From NCBI RefSeq assembly GCF_022200785.1, contig NZ_CP087585.1:248001-312000 (forward strand): DNA of 64,000 bases. Direction: 5' to 3'. Position 1 is the stretch's first letter. Each line of letters begins with the position of its first letter. The position numbers and the translations under genes were made by a program. Shown one piece after another: positions 17,621 to 26,835 of this stretch. The notes under the pieces are model-generated. The model made no database searches. It had not been told where the DNA came from and saw only the letters and a program-made list of their open reading frames with translations. The stretch comes from Pedobacter mucosus. GTDB taxonomy: Bacteria > Bacteroidota > Bacteroidia > Sphingobacteriales > Sphingobacteriaceae.

Positions 17621-18121
17621 ATGAATTCAATCTTGAATAAACTAATTTTAATTTCTACTGTTGCGTTAATGAGTAGCCTAAGCGCCTGTGCGCAAAAGCA
17701 GGATAAAAAAGCTAAGGAAACGCAATCTTCAGAACAAATAATACCACAAAAGAAAATGAATTGGAATCCATTAACCCCAGAAGAAGAAAGAGTAATTGTT
17801 AATAAAGGTACCGAATATCCAGGTACTGGTAAATACGAACATACAACTGAAAAAGGAACTTATACTTGTAAACGTTGCGATGCAGCCTTATACCGTTCAG
17901 AAAGTAAGTTTGATGCGCATTGCGGATGGCCTGCATTTGATGATGAAATTAAAGGTGCAGTTAAGCGTATTCCAGATGCAGATGGATCACGTACAGAAAT
18001 TGTTTGTTCCAATTGTGGAGCACATTTAGGTCACGTATTTTTAGGAGAGGGATTTACTCAAAAAGACGCTCGTCATTGCGTAAATTCTATCTCCATGAAT
18101 TTCGTGCCCGATAAAAAATAA
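17621..18121 (+). CDS. msrB: Peptide-methionine (R)-S-oxide reductase, lipoprotein form
   Basis: MsrB repairs methionine-R-sulfoxide in proteins. Here it carries a lipoprotein signal with lipobox LSAC (Cys23), so it is expected to be membrane-anchored outside the cytoplasm. The MsrB domain (about 48-163) has two zinc-binding pairs, CKRC (83, 86) and CSNC (129, 132), the HCGWPAF substrate motif, and the catalytic Cys in RHCVNSISMNF (Cys153). It is a single gene followed by a clear terminator. Confidence 0.96.
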   Translation: MNSILNKLILISTVALMSSLSACAQKQDKKAKETQSSEQIIPQKKMNWNPLTPEEERVIVNKGTEYPGTGKYEHTTEKGTYTCKRCDAALYRSESKFDAHCGWPAFDDEIKGAVKRIPDADGSRTEIVCSNCGAHLGHVFLGEGFTQKDARHCVNSISMNFVPDKK

Positions 18122-18146
18122 GGTGGATATAGTGAGGTTAGGGAGG

Positions 18147-18179
18147 GGTGTATGACTGTAAGTTGTACACCTTTTTTTT
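18147..18179 (+). terminator. Terminator after msrB
   Basis: GGTGTA (18147-18152) pairs with TACACC (18166-18171), followed directly by eight T. Confidence 0.8.
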
Positions 18180-18222
18180 GTCCTGTTTCCGTAAACTAAG
18201 CTATTTTATTTTATATTAGAAT

Positions 18223-19197
18223 ATGAAAAAGCTCATTTTTTTGATTAATTTTTTAATAGTAGGAAGTTTTTATGCTAAGGCTCAACAAAGCTATAGTAGT
18301 TTAATTTTCCTAGCCGATAGTCTATATAAGGCAAAGAATTATCAAGACGCCAATAAAAATTATATTTCAGGTTTTAAGTTAGAACATAAGAATAAGATTG
18401 ATTTATATAATGCTGGCTGTGCAGCAGCGCTTGCAGGGGATCAAGTAACTGCATTAAAATTTTTAAATCTTAGTGTTAAGCAGGGATGGATTGATATCGA
18501 CCATCTTAAAAAAGACTCAGATTTAGTTTCGCTACATGACTTAGCGGGATGGAAACAAGTAGTTTCAATTTTGCAAGCTAAAATAGATCAAATGGAAGCG
18601 AGTTATAATAAAGAAGCAAAAGTAGCTCTAGAAGAAGCCTATCAAACTGACCAAGATATAAGAATTGAGTTTATTGCCATTCGAAAGAAGGAAAGTAATC
18701 AGTCTAAAAAAGCAGATAGTTTATACAAATTGATGATCTATCACGATAGTTTAAACACGATTACAGTAACTAAAATTTTAGATAAATACGGCTGGTTAGG
18801 CGAAGATAAAGTTGGAAATAAAGGCAATCTTACTTTATTCTTGGTGGTACAACACGCAAGCCTAGAAACACAGCAAAAATATTTACCAATGTTACGCATG
18901 GCGGCTAAAAAGGGTAGAGCAAGATTAAGTTCTTTAGCTTTACTAGAGGATCGGGTTGCCCTAGGTGAAGGTAAGAAACAAATTTACGGTAGTCAGCTGA
19001 GTTCCATACCTAATAACCCAAATAAATATTATTTAGCACCACTACTTGATCCGAATAACGTAGATAAAAGAAGGGCTGCTATGGGTATGCAGCCGCTTGC
19101 AGATTATATTAAAGCATGGGATATTTTATGGGATATTGAAGAGTATAAAAAACAATTGCCACAATACGAAGAATGGGCAAAAGGAGTAAAAAAATGA
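18223..19197 (+). CDS. Secreted DUF6624-like protein with TPR-like N-terminus
   Basis: A 324-residue protein with a signal peptide ending near AKAQ (about 21). Residues 25-125 look like two TPR-type repeats (YKAKNYQDANKNYISGFKL and LYNAGCAAALAGDQVTALKF). Residues about 150-324 match the DUF6624 pattern: DKYGWLGEDKVG, LFLVVQHA, LALLEDRVALGEGKKQIYGS. This family is widespread in Bacteroidota and has no known biochemical role. The start ATG at 18223 gives a complete signal peptide. It is monocistronic. Confidence 0.75.
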   Translation: MKKLIFLINFLIVGSFYAKAQQSYSSLIFLADSLYKAKNYQDANKNYISGFKLEHKNKIDLYNAGCAAALAGDQVTALKFLNLSVKQGWIDIDHLKKDSDLVSLHDLAGWKQVVSILQAKIDQMEASYNKEAKVALEEAYQTDQDIRIEFIAIRKKESNQSKKADSLYKLMIYHDSLNTITVTKILDKYGWLGEDKVGNKGNLTLFLVVQHASLETQQKYLPMLRMAAKKGRARLSSLALLEDRVALGEGKKQIYGSQLSSIPNNPNKYYLAPLLDPNNVDKRRAAMGMQPLADYIKAWDILWDIEEYKKQLPQYEEWAKGVKK

Positions 19198-19316
19198 TCA
19201 TGTTTATACCGTTAATTCTGTGAATGTGTACTTAGTAATTTACCTATTTTTCCATAAATTACTGATAATAAACTAAATGCTTATATTTGTAGGCTCGATA
19301 AACAAAATTTTAGCCT

Positions 19317-19697
19317 ATGAAGTGCCTTCTGTTATTAAGTAGTTTGTTCTTGTTTTTGAACTCAAATCAAAAAATTGAAGTTCCATCAAAAGCACTTGAT
19401 AGTGCAAAAAAAACGGTTCTAGCAACCTATTACCACAGAAAGTTTGAAGGTCACCGCACTACAAGCGGCACAAAATATCGATATAAAAAGCTTACCGCTG
19501 CGCACCGTACACTTCCTTTTGGAACGATGGTTACGGTAACCAATCCAAGCAACGGAAAATCTGTAATTGTTAAGGTTAATGATAGAGGGCCATTCACTAA
19601 AAAGTTGGCTATAGATCTGTCAGAAAGTGCTGCAAAACAGATTGGTATCTACAATAAAGGAATTGCCAAAGTTAACTTAAGTTATACACTTGAGTAA
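19317..19697 (+). CDS. RlpA-like double-psi beta-barrel protein
   Basis: A 126-residue protein with a short hydrophobic N-terminus (signal peptide to about 17) and an RlpA double-psi beta-barrel domain (about 34-126). The family motifs are ATYYHRKFEGHRTTSGTKY, TAAHRTLPFGTMVTVTNP, VNDRGPF and DLSESAAKQIG. RlpA proteins act on or bind peptidoglycan, some as lytic transglycosylases on glycans lacking stem peptides. This copy has no SPOR domain, unlike enterobacterial RlpA. A TATATTTG -7-like element lies at 19282-19289, 28 bp before the start. Confidence 0.88.
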   Translation: MKCLLLLSSLFLFLNSNQKIEVPSKALDSAKKTVLATYYHRKFEGHRTTSGTKYRYKKLTAAHRTLPFGTMVTVTNPSNGKSVIVKVNDRGPFTKKLAIDLSESAAKQIGIYNKGIAKVNLSYTLE

Positions 19698-20143
19698 TAC
19701 TCTTTTTAGTGCTATTTTACACCTTATTTACAGTCGAAATTTAAGTTATTAACACTTATTTTGATTTCGTAAACCCTTAAAAAGAAATGATTAGCTTTTT
19801 TTTCAATCGAAAATGATATTTAGTTGATTGTTTTTCCAACACAAATTTACCGAGTGTTAACAACTTTGGTTCACGATAAACTCCTCTGTTCTCTATATTT
19901 GTTTAACAAAGTTCTTTAACTTCTTGCGCTTGAAAACAAATGTAAAAGCTTAATTTTTAGTGATTTAAACCATCATCTCCGATTGGTATTAATTGTCCCG
20001 CTAAAAAATACAGCTGTTTGCCAAGCGACGAGGTTAGCACTTTCACAACAGCGTTTTGATAAAAGGCAATACATCATCATATTAAAATGATGGTGCGTGA
20101 TTTTGTCGGCTGGTAAAATTGAAGATTAAAAAAACATCAGTAT
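19698..20143 (+). other. 446-bp AT-rich leader region before nrdB
   Basis: No gene is supported here. A TATATTTG -7-like element lies at 19894-19901, which would give an unusually long (about 240 nt) untranslated leader for nrdB. Small self-complementary stretches occur, for example CATCAT/ATGATG at about 20071-20096. I could not match it to a known riboswitch. Confidence 0.4.
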
Positions 20144-21115
20144 ATGGAACAGGAATTATTACTGCAAGAAAACAAGGATCGATTTGTACTGTTGCCGATC
20201 AAATATCCGGCAATTTGGGAAATGTATAAAAAAACCGAAGCTAGTTTCTGGACGGCGGAAGAGATTGATCTTTCTGACGACCAAAAACACTGGGACAATT
20301 TAAATGATGGCGAAAGACATTTCATTTCTCACATACTAGCTTTCTTTTCTGCCAGTGATGGTATAGTAAATGAAAACCTTGCTGTAAACTTTATGAGCGA
20401 GGTGCAGTTACCTGAAGCACGTTGCTTTTATGGTTTCCAAATTATGATGGAAAACATCCATGCAGAAACCTACGCCCTACTTATTGATACCTACATTAAA
20501 GATCCGGAAGAAAAAGACCGCTTATTCCATGCCATCGATACTGTTCCTGCAGTAAAAAGAAAAGCTGAGTGGGCACTTCGTTGGATCGAAAACGGAACAT
20601 TTGCCGAACGTTTAGTTGCATTTGCTGCGGTAGAAGGAATCTTCTTTAGCGGAAGTTTTTGTTCTATTTTCTGGTTAAAGAAACGTGGCTTAATGCCAGG
20701 ATTAACCTTTAGTAATGAATTGATATCTCGCGATGAAGGTTCCCATTGCGAATTTGCATGTTTGTTATACAGCATGCTAAGCAACAAATTAAGCGAAGAA
20801 CAAGTTCATGGCATTATTAGCGATGCGGTAGAAATTGAAAAAGAATTTATTACCGAAGCATTACCAGTAGCTTTAATCGGCATGAATGCAAAGTTAATGA
20901 GTCAATATATAGAATTTGTAGCTGATAGATGGTTACAAGAATTAGGCTACGAAAAAATTTACAATGCATCTAATCCTTTCGATTTTATGGAAATGATATC
21001 GCTGCAAGGTAAAACCAACTTCTTCGAAAAACGTGTAGGTGATTATCAGAAAAGTGGAGTGTTAACATCCGCTGATAATAACAAACAGGCGTTTTCTTTA
21101 GACGAAGACTTTTAA
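20144..21115 (+). CDS. nrdB: Ribonucleotide reductase class I, small (beta) subunit
   Basis: The radical-bearing subunit of class I ribonucleotide reductase, 323 residues. Metal ligands are visible as Asp72 (SDGIVNENL), Glu103 and His106 in ENIHAETY, and the Glu/His of [10 protein letters not shown]. The radical Tyr is Tyr110 in the same ENIHAETY motif, as in eukaryote-like class Ia enzymes. It makes the stable tyrosyl radical for NrdA, encoded 125 bp downstream with a GC-rich hairpin (21196-21212) in the gap. The order nrdB-nrdA is the usual one in Bacteroidota. Confidence 0.97.
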   Translation: MEQELLLQENKDRFVLLPIKYPAIWEMYKKTEASFWTAEEIDLSDDQKHWDNLNDGERHFISHILAFFSASDGIVNENLAVNFMSEVQLPEARCFYGFQIMMENIHAETYALLIDTYIKDPEEKDRLFHAIDTVPAVKRKAEWALRWIENGTFAERLVAFAAVEGIFFSGSFCSIFWLKKRGLMPGLTFSNELISRDEGSHCEFACLLYSMLSNKLSEEQVHGIISDAVEIEKEFITEALPVALIGMNAKLMSQYIEFVADRWLQELGYEKIYNASNPFDFMEMISLQGKTNFFEKRVGDYQKSGVLTSADNNKQAFSLDEDF

Positions 21116-21195
21116 GGTTGAGGATTAAAAGGTAGAAGGCTTAAGGCTTGGATGCCTATAAAATAAATAAAAATATAAAACATGCCTTTAAAAGT

Positions 21196-21212
21196 CCTCC
21201 CCTTTGGGGAGG
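21196..21212. repeat. CCTCCCC-TTT-GGGGAGG hairpin between nrdB and nrdA
   Basis: Perfect 7-bp stem with a 3-nt loop, GC-rich against the surroundings and similar to the hairpins at 7336-7424. No T tract, so it is a repeat rather than a terminator. Confidence 0.65.
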
Positions 21213-21240
21213 GTTGGGAGGGGCTTAAATCTCATAAAAC

Positions 21241-23625
21241 ATGTTCGTACACAAAAGAGATGGCCGCAAGGAAGCGGTGCAATTTGATAAAATAACTGCC
21301 CGCATTCAAAAGCTATGCTACGGTTTAAATTCAGACCTTGTAGATCCAATTGATGTAGCCAAAAAGGTTATTGAAGGTTTATATGATGGTGTAACAACCT
21401 CTGAGTTAGATAACCTTGCTGCAGAAACAGCAGCTTCGTTAACAACAAAACATCCTGATTATGCTTTGCTAGCATCTCGCATAGCAGTTTCTAACTTGCA
21501 TAAAAATACCATTAAATCATTTTCAGGTACGATGAAAATGCTGCATGAATATTTTGATCCTAAGGCACAAAAATCTGCACCACTGATTGCGGATGATGTG
21601 ATGGAAATCATCATTAAAAACGCAGATATTTTAGATAGTACGATTATCTATGACCGTGATTTTGGTTTCGATTACTTCGGTTTTAAAACTTTAGAAAAAT
21701 CTTACCTTTTAAAGGTTAACGGTAAAATTGTAGAACGTCCGCAACACTTGTTTATGCGTGTGTCGGTTGGTATCCACAAGGAGGATATTGATAGCGTAAT
21801 CAAAACGTATAATTTGATGAGTGAGCGTTGGTTTACACATGCAACGCCAACGTTATTTAATGCAGGTACACCGAAACCTCAAATGTCATCATGTTTCTTA
21901 TTAACCATGCAAGATGACAGTATTGAAGGTATTTATGATACTTTGAAGCAGACAGCTAAAATTTCTCAAAGTGCCGGTGGTATTGGTTTAAGCATCCATA
22001 ACATCCGTGCAACTGGTTCTTATATCGGTGGAACAAACGGTACAAGTAATGGTATTATTCCAATGTTGCGTGTATTTAATGATACCGCCCGTTATGTAGA
22101 TCAGGGTGGAGGTAAACGTAAGGGCGCTTTTGCTATCTATTTAGAGCCTTGGCATGCTGATGTTTTCGAATTCCTAGACCTTCGTAAAAACCACGGTAAA
22201 GAAGAAATGCGTGCCCGTGATTTATTCTACGCACTTTGGATAAACGATTTATTTATGCAACGTGTTAAGGATAACGGCGAATGGACATTATTCTGTCCGC
22301 ATGAAGCACCAGGTTTGGCAGATTGTTTTGGCGCAGAATTCGAAGCTTTATACACTAAATATGAAGTTGAAGGTCGTGGTCGCAAAACGATTAAAGCACA
22401 GGAACTTTGGTTTGCCATTTTAGATTCTCAAATTGAAACGGGTACGCCTTATATGTTGTTTAAAGATGCTGCAAACAGCAAGTCTAACCAACAGAATTTA
22501 GGTACAATTAAGAGTTCAAACCTGTGTACTGAAATTATTGAATACACATCTAAAGATGAAGTTGCGGTTTGTAATTTAGCTTCCTTAGCATTACCTCGTT
22601 TCGTTATTAATGGTCAGTTTGATCATCAAAAACTTTATGATGTAACTTATCAGGCTACCTTAAACTTGAATAAAATCATCGATCATAACTATTATCCAGT
22701 GATTGAAGCTGAAAATTCAAACATGCGCCACCGTCCGGTTGGTTTGGGTGTTCAAGGTTTGGCAGATGCATTTATCTTAATGCGTTTACCTTTCGAAAGT
22801 GATGAAGCAAAACGTTTGAATAAAGATATTTTCGAAACGATTTATTATGCATCAATGACTGCTTCGAACGATTTAGCAGTTAAAAATGGCGCTTACCAAA
22901 CGTTTGAAGGATCTCCATTATCTAAAGGTAAATTCCAGTTTGATTTATGGAATGTTACACCAGATAGCGGTCGTTGGGATTGGGATACCTTACGCGAAAA
23001 AGTGGTTAAAGATGGCGTGTACAACTCTTTATTAGTTGCGCCAATGCCAACTGCGTCTACTTCTCAAATTCTGGGTAACAACGAATGTTTTGAACCATAT
23101 ACCTCAAATATTTACACGCGTCGTGTATTAAGTGGTGAGTTTGTAGTGGTAAATAAACACCTGTTAAAAGATCTGGTTTCTTTAGGCCTTTGGGATAATG
23201 ATATGAAAAATAAAATCATATTAGCCAACGGATCAGTTCAGGCAATTGATGCAATTCCTGATTACATTAAGGAATTATATAAAACGGTTTGGGAAATTAA
23301 GATGCGTAACATCATCGATATGGCTGCTGATCGTGGTGCATATATTTGCCAATCGCAATCATTAAACTTATTTATCAATGCACCAAATACTTCGAAGTTA
23401 ACTTCAATGCATTTCTACGCTTGGGAAAAAGGCTTGAAAACTGGTATGTATTATTTACGTACTCAAGCAGCCTCTCAAGCCGTTAAGTTTACAGTAGAAA
23501 GTCAAGGCGGTAAAGCAATAGAAGCTGTTATTCCAGCGGAAATGACAGCAGATCAAGTTGCAGAAGAAATAATAGACGGGCCAGTTTGCTCAATGGAAGA
23601 AGGATGCATTAGCTGTTCAGGTTAA
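21241..23625 (+). CDS. nrdA: Ribonucleotide reductase class I, large (alpha) subunit
   Basis: The catalytic subunit reducing ribonucleoside diphosphates, 794 residues. An N-terminal ATP-cone (residues 1-90, [16 protein letters not shown]) gives overall allosteric control by ATP/dATP. The catalytic barrel shows the active-site SSCFLL Cys, the NLCTE motif (Asn, Cys, Glu) and [12 protein letters not shown]. The C-terminal swinging redox pair is CISC (Cys789, Cys792). It pairs with nrdB just upstream and is followed by a strong terminator. Confidence 0.97.
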   Translation: MFVHKRDGRKEAVQFDKITARIQKLCYGLNSDLVDPIDVAKKVIEGLYDGVTTSELDNLAAETAASLTTKHPDYALLASRIAVSNLHKNTIKSFSGTMKMLHEYFDPKAQKSAPLIADDVMEIIIKNADILDSTIIYDRDFGFDYFGFKTLEKSYLLKVNGKIVERPQHLFMRVSVGIHKEDIDSVIKTYNLMSERWFTHATPTLFNAGTPKPQMSSCFLLTMQDDSIEGIYDTLKQTAKISQSAGGIGLSIHNIRATGSYIGGTNGTSNGIIPMLRVFNDTARYVDQGGGKRKGAFAIYLEPWHADVFEFLDLRKNHGKEEMRARDLFYALWINDLFMQRVKDNGEWTLFCPHEAPGLADCFGAEFEALYTKYEVEGRGRKTIKAQELWFAILDSQIETGTPYMLFKDAANSKSNQQNLGTIKSSNLCTEIIEYTSKDEVAVCNLASLALPRFVINGQFDHQKLYDVTYQATLNLNKIIDHNYYPVIEAENSNMRHRPVGLGVQGLADAFILMRLPFESDEAKRLNKDIFETIYYASMTASNDLAVKNGAYQTFEGSPLSKGKFQFDLWNVTPDSGRWDWDTLREKVVKDGVYNSLLVAPMPTASTSQILGNNECFEPYTSNIYTRRVLSGEFVVVNKHLLKDLVSLGLWDNDMKNKIILANGSVQAIDAIPDYIKELYKTVWEIKMRNIIDMAADRGAYICQSQSLNLFINAPNTSKLTSMHFYAWEKGLKTGMYYLRTQAASQAVKFTVESQGGKAIEAVIPAEMTADQVAEEIIDGPVCSMEEGCISCSG

Positions 23626-23677
23626 TTTCACTGATCACCCTTAAGGGAGACTCTAAAATGCAAAGCAATAATATCGT

Positions 23678-23712
23678 AAGGTTTTGGGCGAAAGCTCGAA
23701 ACCTTATTTTTT
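23678..23712 (+). terminator. Rho-independent terminator after nrdA
   Basis: Stem AAGGTTTTGGGC (23678-23689), GAAA tetraloop, GCTCGAAACCTT (23694-23705) with wobble pairs, then a T run. It closes the nrdBA operon. Confidence 0.9.
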
Positions 23713-23741
23713 GTTTATACTTTTGTAGTAATTTATAAGCA

Positions 23742-23999
23742 TTGAATACTGACGAACATATCACATCTGCTGATTCCTTCCCATTGGGAAAACTAGGATG
23801 GGCTAAACATGAAATCATTCCATGTGAAAGATGTAATACTGCTATTGAGTGCAAAGCAAACTCTTACACCAAATGTCAGTGTAGCGCCGTTCAACTTACC
23901 ATAAACGAGGTGCAATACATCTCAGAATTGTTTGATGGTTGCCTTTGTGCAAAATGTTTAAAGGAACTTCAGGAAGAGTATCAAGCAGAATTGGGATAA
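23742..23999 (+). CDS. Small cysteine-rich CWC-like protein
   Basis: An 85-residue cytoplasmic protein with seven cysteines arranged as IPCERCNTAIEC, then KCQC and GCLCAKCLKEL. This matches the Cys-rich CWC family, probably a zinc-binding fold of unknown role. There is no ATG in the frame before the first Cys pair; a TTG at 23742 is the likely start. A TACTTTTG -7-like element (23718-23725) lies only 17 bp upstream, just after the nrdA terminator, consistent with separate expression. Confidence 0.7.
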   Translation: MNTDEHITSADSFPLGKLGWAKHEIIPCERCNTAIECKANSYTKCQCSAVQLTINEVQYISELFDGCLCAKCLKELQEEYQAELG

Positions 24000-24022
24000 A
24001 AAATTGTTCGATAACTGTAATA

Positions 24023-24119
24023 GTTTGGAAAGCAAATTTCTGTGTTCTTAGGTAGGTTTCAGCCCCGCTATCCTTTCTGCCGAAGAAAAATCGGCATTCA
24101 TCCTATCGGGTTTAGAAAA
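24023..24119 (+). repeat. ~100-nt structured intergenic repeat, copy C
   Basis: Same family as 2653-2752 and 7462-7564: GGAAAGCAAATTTCTGTG at the start, ATCGGGTTTAGAAAAG at the end, inner hairpin TGCCGA-AGAAAAA-TCGGCA. Confidence 0.7.
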
Positions 24120-24168
24120 GAACAAAAAGTGCTATAAAAAATTTTAAGCAACCTTCTTATATACACCC

Positions 24169-25335
24169 TTACAACGTTCCTTTCGAAGATCCGAAATTAA
24201 ATAATAAGCTAAACCGCAGTGTATTTGCCAAAGGACTATTTTGAGAGTTAGCCAATAGGTAAGAAAGATCAATATTTACAACATTGTATTTTAAACCTGC
24301 ACCCAAAGTAAAATACCTTGCATCTCCCTTATTGGGATTTTCATAATGATAGCCAGCCCTTAAAGCAAATTGTTTGTTATATCGATATTCAACTCCCGTA
24401 CCAATTCCAACTTCTTTAAGTTCTTCACTAACTCCACCTGGAGCATCACTAAATGATCCAAATATACTTGCCGGGACAGACCTGTTTGGATCTTTTCCAC
24501 TGGTAATATTTCCATTGGCATCATAAATTGGTTGTGTTGGGACTAATAATTTATTAAAATCCAACGCAAAGGTAAATTCACTTAAATTATCTATGAAGAA
24601 GGTAGAGGCACCCCCAATTTTGAAATTCGTAGGTAAAGAATAATTAAGTCCACTAGAAGAATAACTCATTTTAGTACCAATGTTTGATATGTTTGTACCA
24701 ACCGACAGTATTGCATCAGTATTAAAAATTTGAGTCTTCCTTTTATATATTCCTGAGATATCAGCTGCAACAGCACTTCCGGCTGCACTTTGTTGGTTGC
24801 CAGCAAATTGATTAGATCCTAAGTTCGAATAGATATACCGTAAAGTGGTACCTAAAGCGAAATTTTCCCCAAAACTTCTTACAAATGATACATCCAATGC
24901 CAGTTCACTCGGACTAAAACTACCAAGATCCTGTTGTTTTTCATCTATTAAATTTATCGAACCTAAAGAAAAATAACGCATAGAAGCGGCGATTGTATTC
25001 CGACTGCTTAATTTATAATAACCACTTAGGTAGGCCAAATTTATATCTGGAACTAGATTTTTTAACCACGGACTATAAGAAATTCCAAATCCATAATCAT
25101 TTTTAAGAAAAGCCAGCTTTGATACATTTATACTCGAGCTATTTGCATCGCCTTCAACTGCAACTCCTGCATCGCCCATGCTGCCTGAGCGGGCATCGGG
25201 TGTAATTAATAAAAATGGAACCGCTGAAACAACAGAATTTGCCTGGCTTCCATTGGTTTGCGTTTGTGCGCTAATTTGTAAACTAGTAAATAATATTAAA
25301 ATTATTACTGATAGGGTAATCGAGCGGCTAAACAT
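24169..25335 (-). CDS. porV: Type IX secretion system outer-membrane protein PorV
   Basis: A 388-residue outer-membrane barrel with a signal peptide ending near ISAQ (about 24). The family hallmark follows: PFLLITPDARSGSMGDAGVA, then SYSPWLKNLVPDINLAYL, with a long aromatic-rich barrel to the C-terminus. PorV (LptO) is a FadL-like carrier that takes type IX cargo from the translocon to the attachment complex. It usually sits beside porU, but no porU is in this window; its neighbour here is the exosortase locus, separated by a terminator. Identity is strong; the genomic context is unusual. Confidence 0.9.
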   Translation of the reverse strand: MFSRSITLSVIILILFTSLQISAQTQTNGSQANSVVSAVPFLLITPDARSGSMGDAGVAVEGDANSSSINVSKLAFLKNDYGFGISYSPWLKNLVPDINLAYLSGYYKLSSRNTIAASMRYFSLGSINLIDEKQQDLGSFSPSELALDVSFVRSFGENFALGTTLRYIYSNLGSNQFAGNQQSAAGSAVAADISGIYKRKTQIFNTDAILSVGTNISNIGTKMSYSSSGLNYSLPTNFKIGGASTFFIDNLSEFTFALDFNKLLVPTQPIYDANGNITSGKDPNRSVPASIFGSFSDAPGGVSEELKEVGIGTGVEYRYNKQFALRAGYHYENPNKGDARYFTLGAGLKYNVVNIDLSYLLANSQNSPLANTLRFSLLFNFGSSKGTL

Positions 25336-25551
25336 GTATAAAAATAAGTAATTAAATTAAGAGTGTAATTATTTTGTTTCATGAGTACTAATCATTTCTA
25401 TAATTTTTCTAAATAGATTTCAGGCGTAGTTTTTCAGCAAATGATAAGAAGTGGAATATACTATTTAATACAAATAGTATGTTTCTAAATTTGCTGTTCT
25501 TAAGAGTTTTGAATATGCTTTTGGCTTGTTAATTTATAAGTAATTTATAAT

Positions 25552-25588
25552 AAAAAAGCGGCTGCATGATTTAAATCCTGTAGCCGCT
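25552..25588 (-). terminator. Terminator at the end of the polysaccharide/exosortase locus
   Basis: AGCGGCTGCA (25557-25566) pairs with TGTAGCCGCT (25579-25588) with one G-T pair. Read on the minus strand the stem is followed by a T run, so it ends transcription arriving from the acetyltransferase gene. Confidence 0.85.
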
Positions 25589-25610
25589 CCGAACTTTATT
25601 AATGTCTACA

Positions 25611-26162
25611 CTAAATAATTGTTCTATTTTTTATCTTAACAGCAGGATTCCCTTGATAGATGGAGTAAGCCTCCATATTTTTGGTAGCAGTACTACCATA
25701 AGTAAGGATGGAATGAGAACCAGCAATTACACCAGGCGCTACGTTGGTATTAGCAGCAATCCAAACGCCATCTTCTAAAACAATAGGTTTTGTAATTAAA
25801 TCGAAGTTAATGCTCATAAAATTATGATTGCCTGTCATTAACATCGCTCTTTGAGAGATACAACAATTGGAACCAATTTTTACGGAATCTAAATTTTCGA
25901 TATAACAATCGGCAAGCCAGCTAAAATCACCAATCTCTAATTTCCAAGGATATTTAATATGAATGCCAGGTTTAATGCGAACAGCTTGGCCAATCTTAGC
26001 GCCGAATATCCGAAGTATGAAAACAAGGACCGAACTAAATGGGATAATTCGACTTTTAAAAAAAAAGATTTCTGTATAATACCATAAGAACTGTTTCAAA
26101 AAAGATGCTCCAATTTGAAAATTTCCCGTGCTAAAATCTTTTTGTAATTGAGTTTTGTTCAA
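25611..26162 (-). CDS. WcaF-like acetyltransferase (left-handed beta-helix)
   Basis: A 183-residue acyltransferase with hexapeptide repeats from about residue 60 (IGQAVRIKPGIHIKYPWKLE, then IGDFSWLADCYIENLDSVKI). The catalytic His is likely in GNHNFMS, near residue 112. The pattern follows the WcaF colanic-acid acetyltransferase group, which O-acetylates sugars with acetyl-CoA. It is the last gene of the polysaccharide locus, 10 bp after the exosortase gene, so the two are surely co-transcribed. It probably decorates the glycan made by the same locus. Confidence 0.85.
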   Translation of the reverse strand: MNKTQLQKDFSTGNFQIGASFLKQFLWYYTEIFFFKSRIIPFSSVLVFILRIFGAKIGQAVRIKPGIHIKYPWKLEIGDFSWLADCYIENLDSVKIGSNCCISQRAMLMTGNHNFMSINFDLITKPIVLEDGVWIAANTNVAPGVIAGSHSILTYGSTATKNMEAYSIYQGNPAVKIKNRTII

Positions 26163-26172
26163 CTGGCTTGGT

Positions 26173-26757
26173 TCAATTCTTGATAGTTTTGGTATTCTTC
26201 TTTATCCAAAAATACAGCATTGCAAAAATACATAGGTAAACGATAATATTAAATATCTCGTGGTGATAATGAAAGTAATTCCGTTGTGATTTAATACTAC
26301 CAAGCAAAATACCTAAACCGGCTATTCTACTAATATTTAAAATATAAATCACAAAAATTCCAATCCCTAGCATTTTTAACGTTTCTTTCCATGAAGTAGG
26401 AAATGCAATTGCGAAAGCAGCTAAAAAACTCATTACGCCCAAACCCAAACAGGAGTAATTTATTCTTAAATAAGGGCCATCTACAATCATCACATCCATT
26501 TCATTATGCAATGTATAAAAACCAAATAACTTTATAACCCACACTGCCGGAACAATCAATGCTGTTTTTAACCCTTGGATATAATCTAAATTTGCCGAAA
26601 TATAGGCATTATAGAATTGACCGTCTGGGCTCATAACGCTATTCATAAATAAATTACCCTGACTAAATAAGATGTATAGCACAAAAAGGATAACAACAAA
26701 TTTTATTGCCCTTTTATCGGCCTGTTTCTTTGCGTCGTTTATTTCAATTTCGTTCAT
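26173..26757 (-). CDS. Exosortase/archaeosortase family transpeptidase (probably XrtY class)
   Basis: A 194-residue polytopic membrane protein with about seven hydrophobic segments. The exosortase catalytic triad is intact: Cys103 in INYSCLGLG, Arg144 in NISRIAGL, and His in HYHHEIFN (165/166). Exosortases cleave C-terminal sorting signals of the PEP-CTERM type outside the inner membrane. From memory, the gene set here (Wzy-like polymerase, a particular GT4, a GT2, acetyltransferase) matches the XrtY group described for Sphingobacteria; an HMM search would settle it. The likely substrates are the small proteins from 60433 onward, which all carry a CPxD[D/N]Y-like motif. Confidence 0.88.
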   Translation of the reverse strand: MNEIEINDAKKQADKRAIKFVVILFVLYILFSQGNLFMNSVMSPDGQFYNAYISANLDYIQGLKTALIVPAVWVIKLFGFYTLHNEMDVMIVDGPYLRINYSCLGLGVMSFLAAFAIAFPTSWKETLKMLGIGIFVIYILNISRIAGLGILLGSIKSQRNYFHYHHEIFNIIVYLCIFAMLYFWIKKNTKTIKN

Positions 26758-26835
26758 AAGTTAAATTGGTATAAATAAGTGTTAAGGTTTAAAATTCATC
26801 TTATCTATTTGCAGCATGTTGCGTTTAAATAGAAT

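Noticed and set aside
20071..20096. Possible riboswitch or attenuator before nrdB
   Set aside because: Only a short CATCAT/ATGATG hairpin without a conserved core; not enough for a named RNA.
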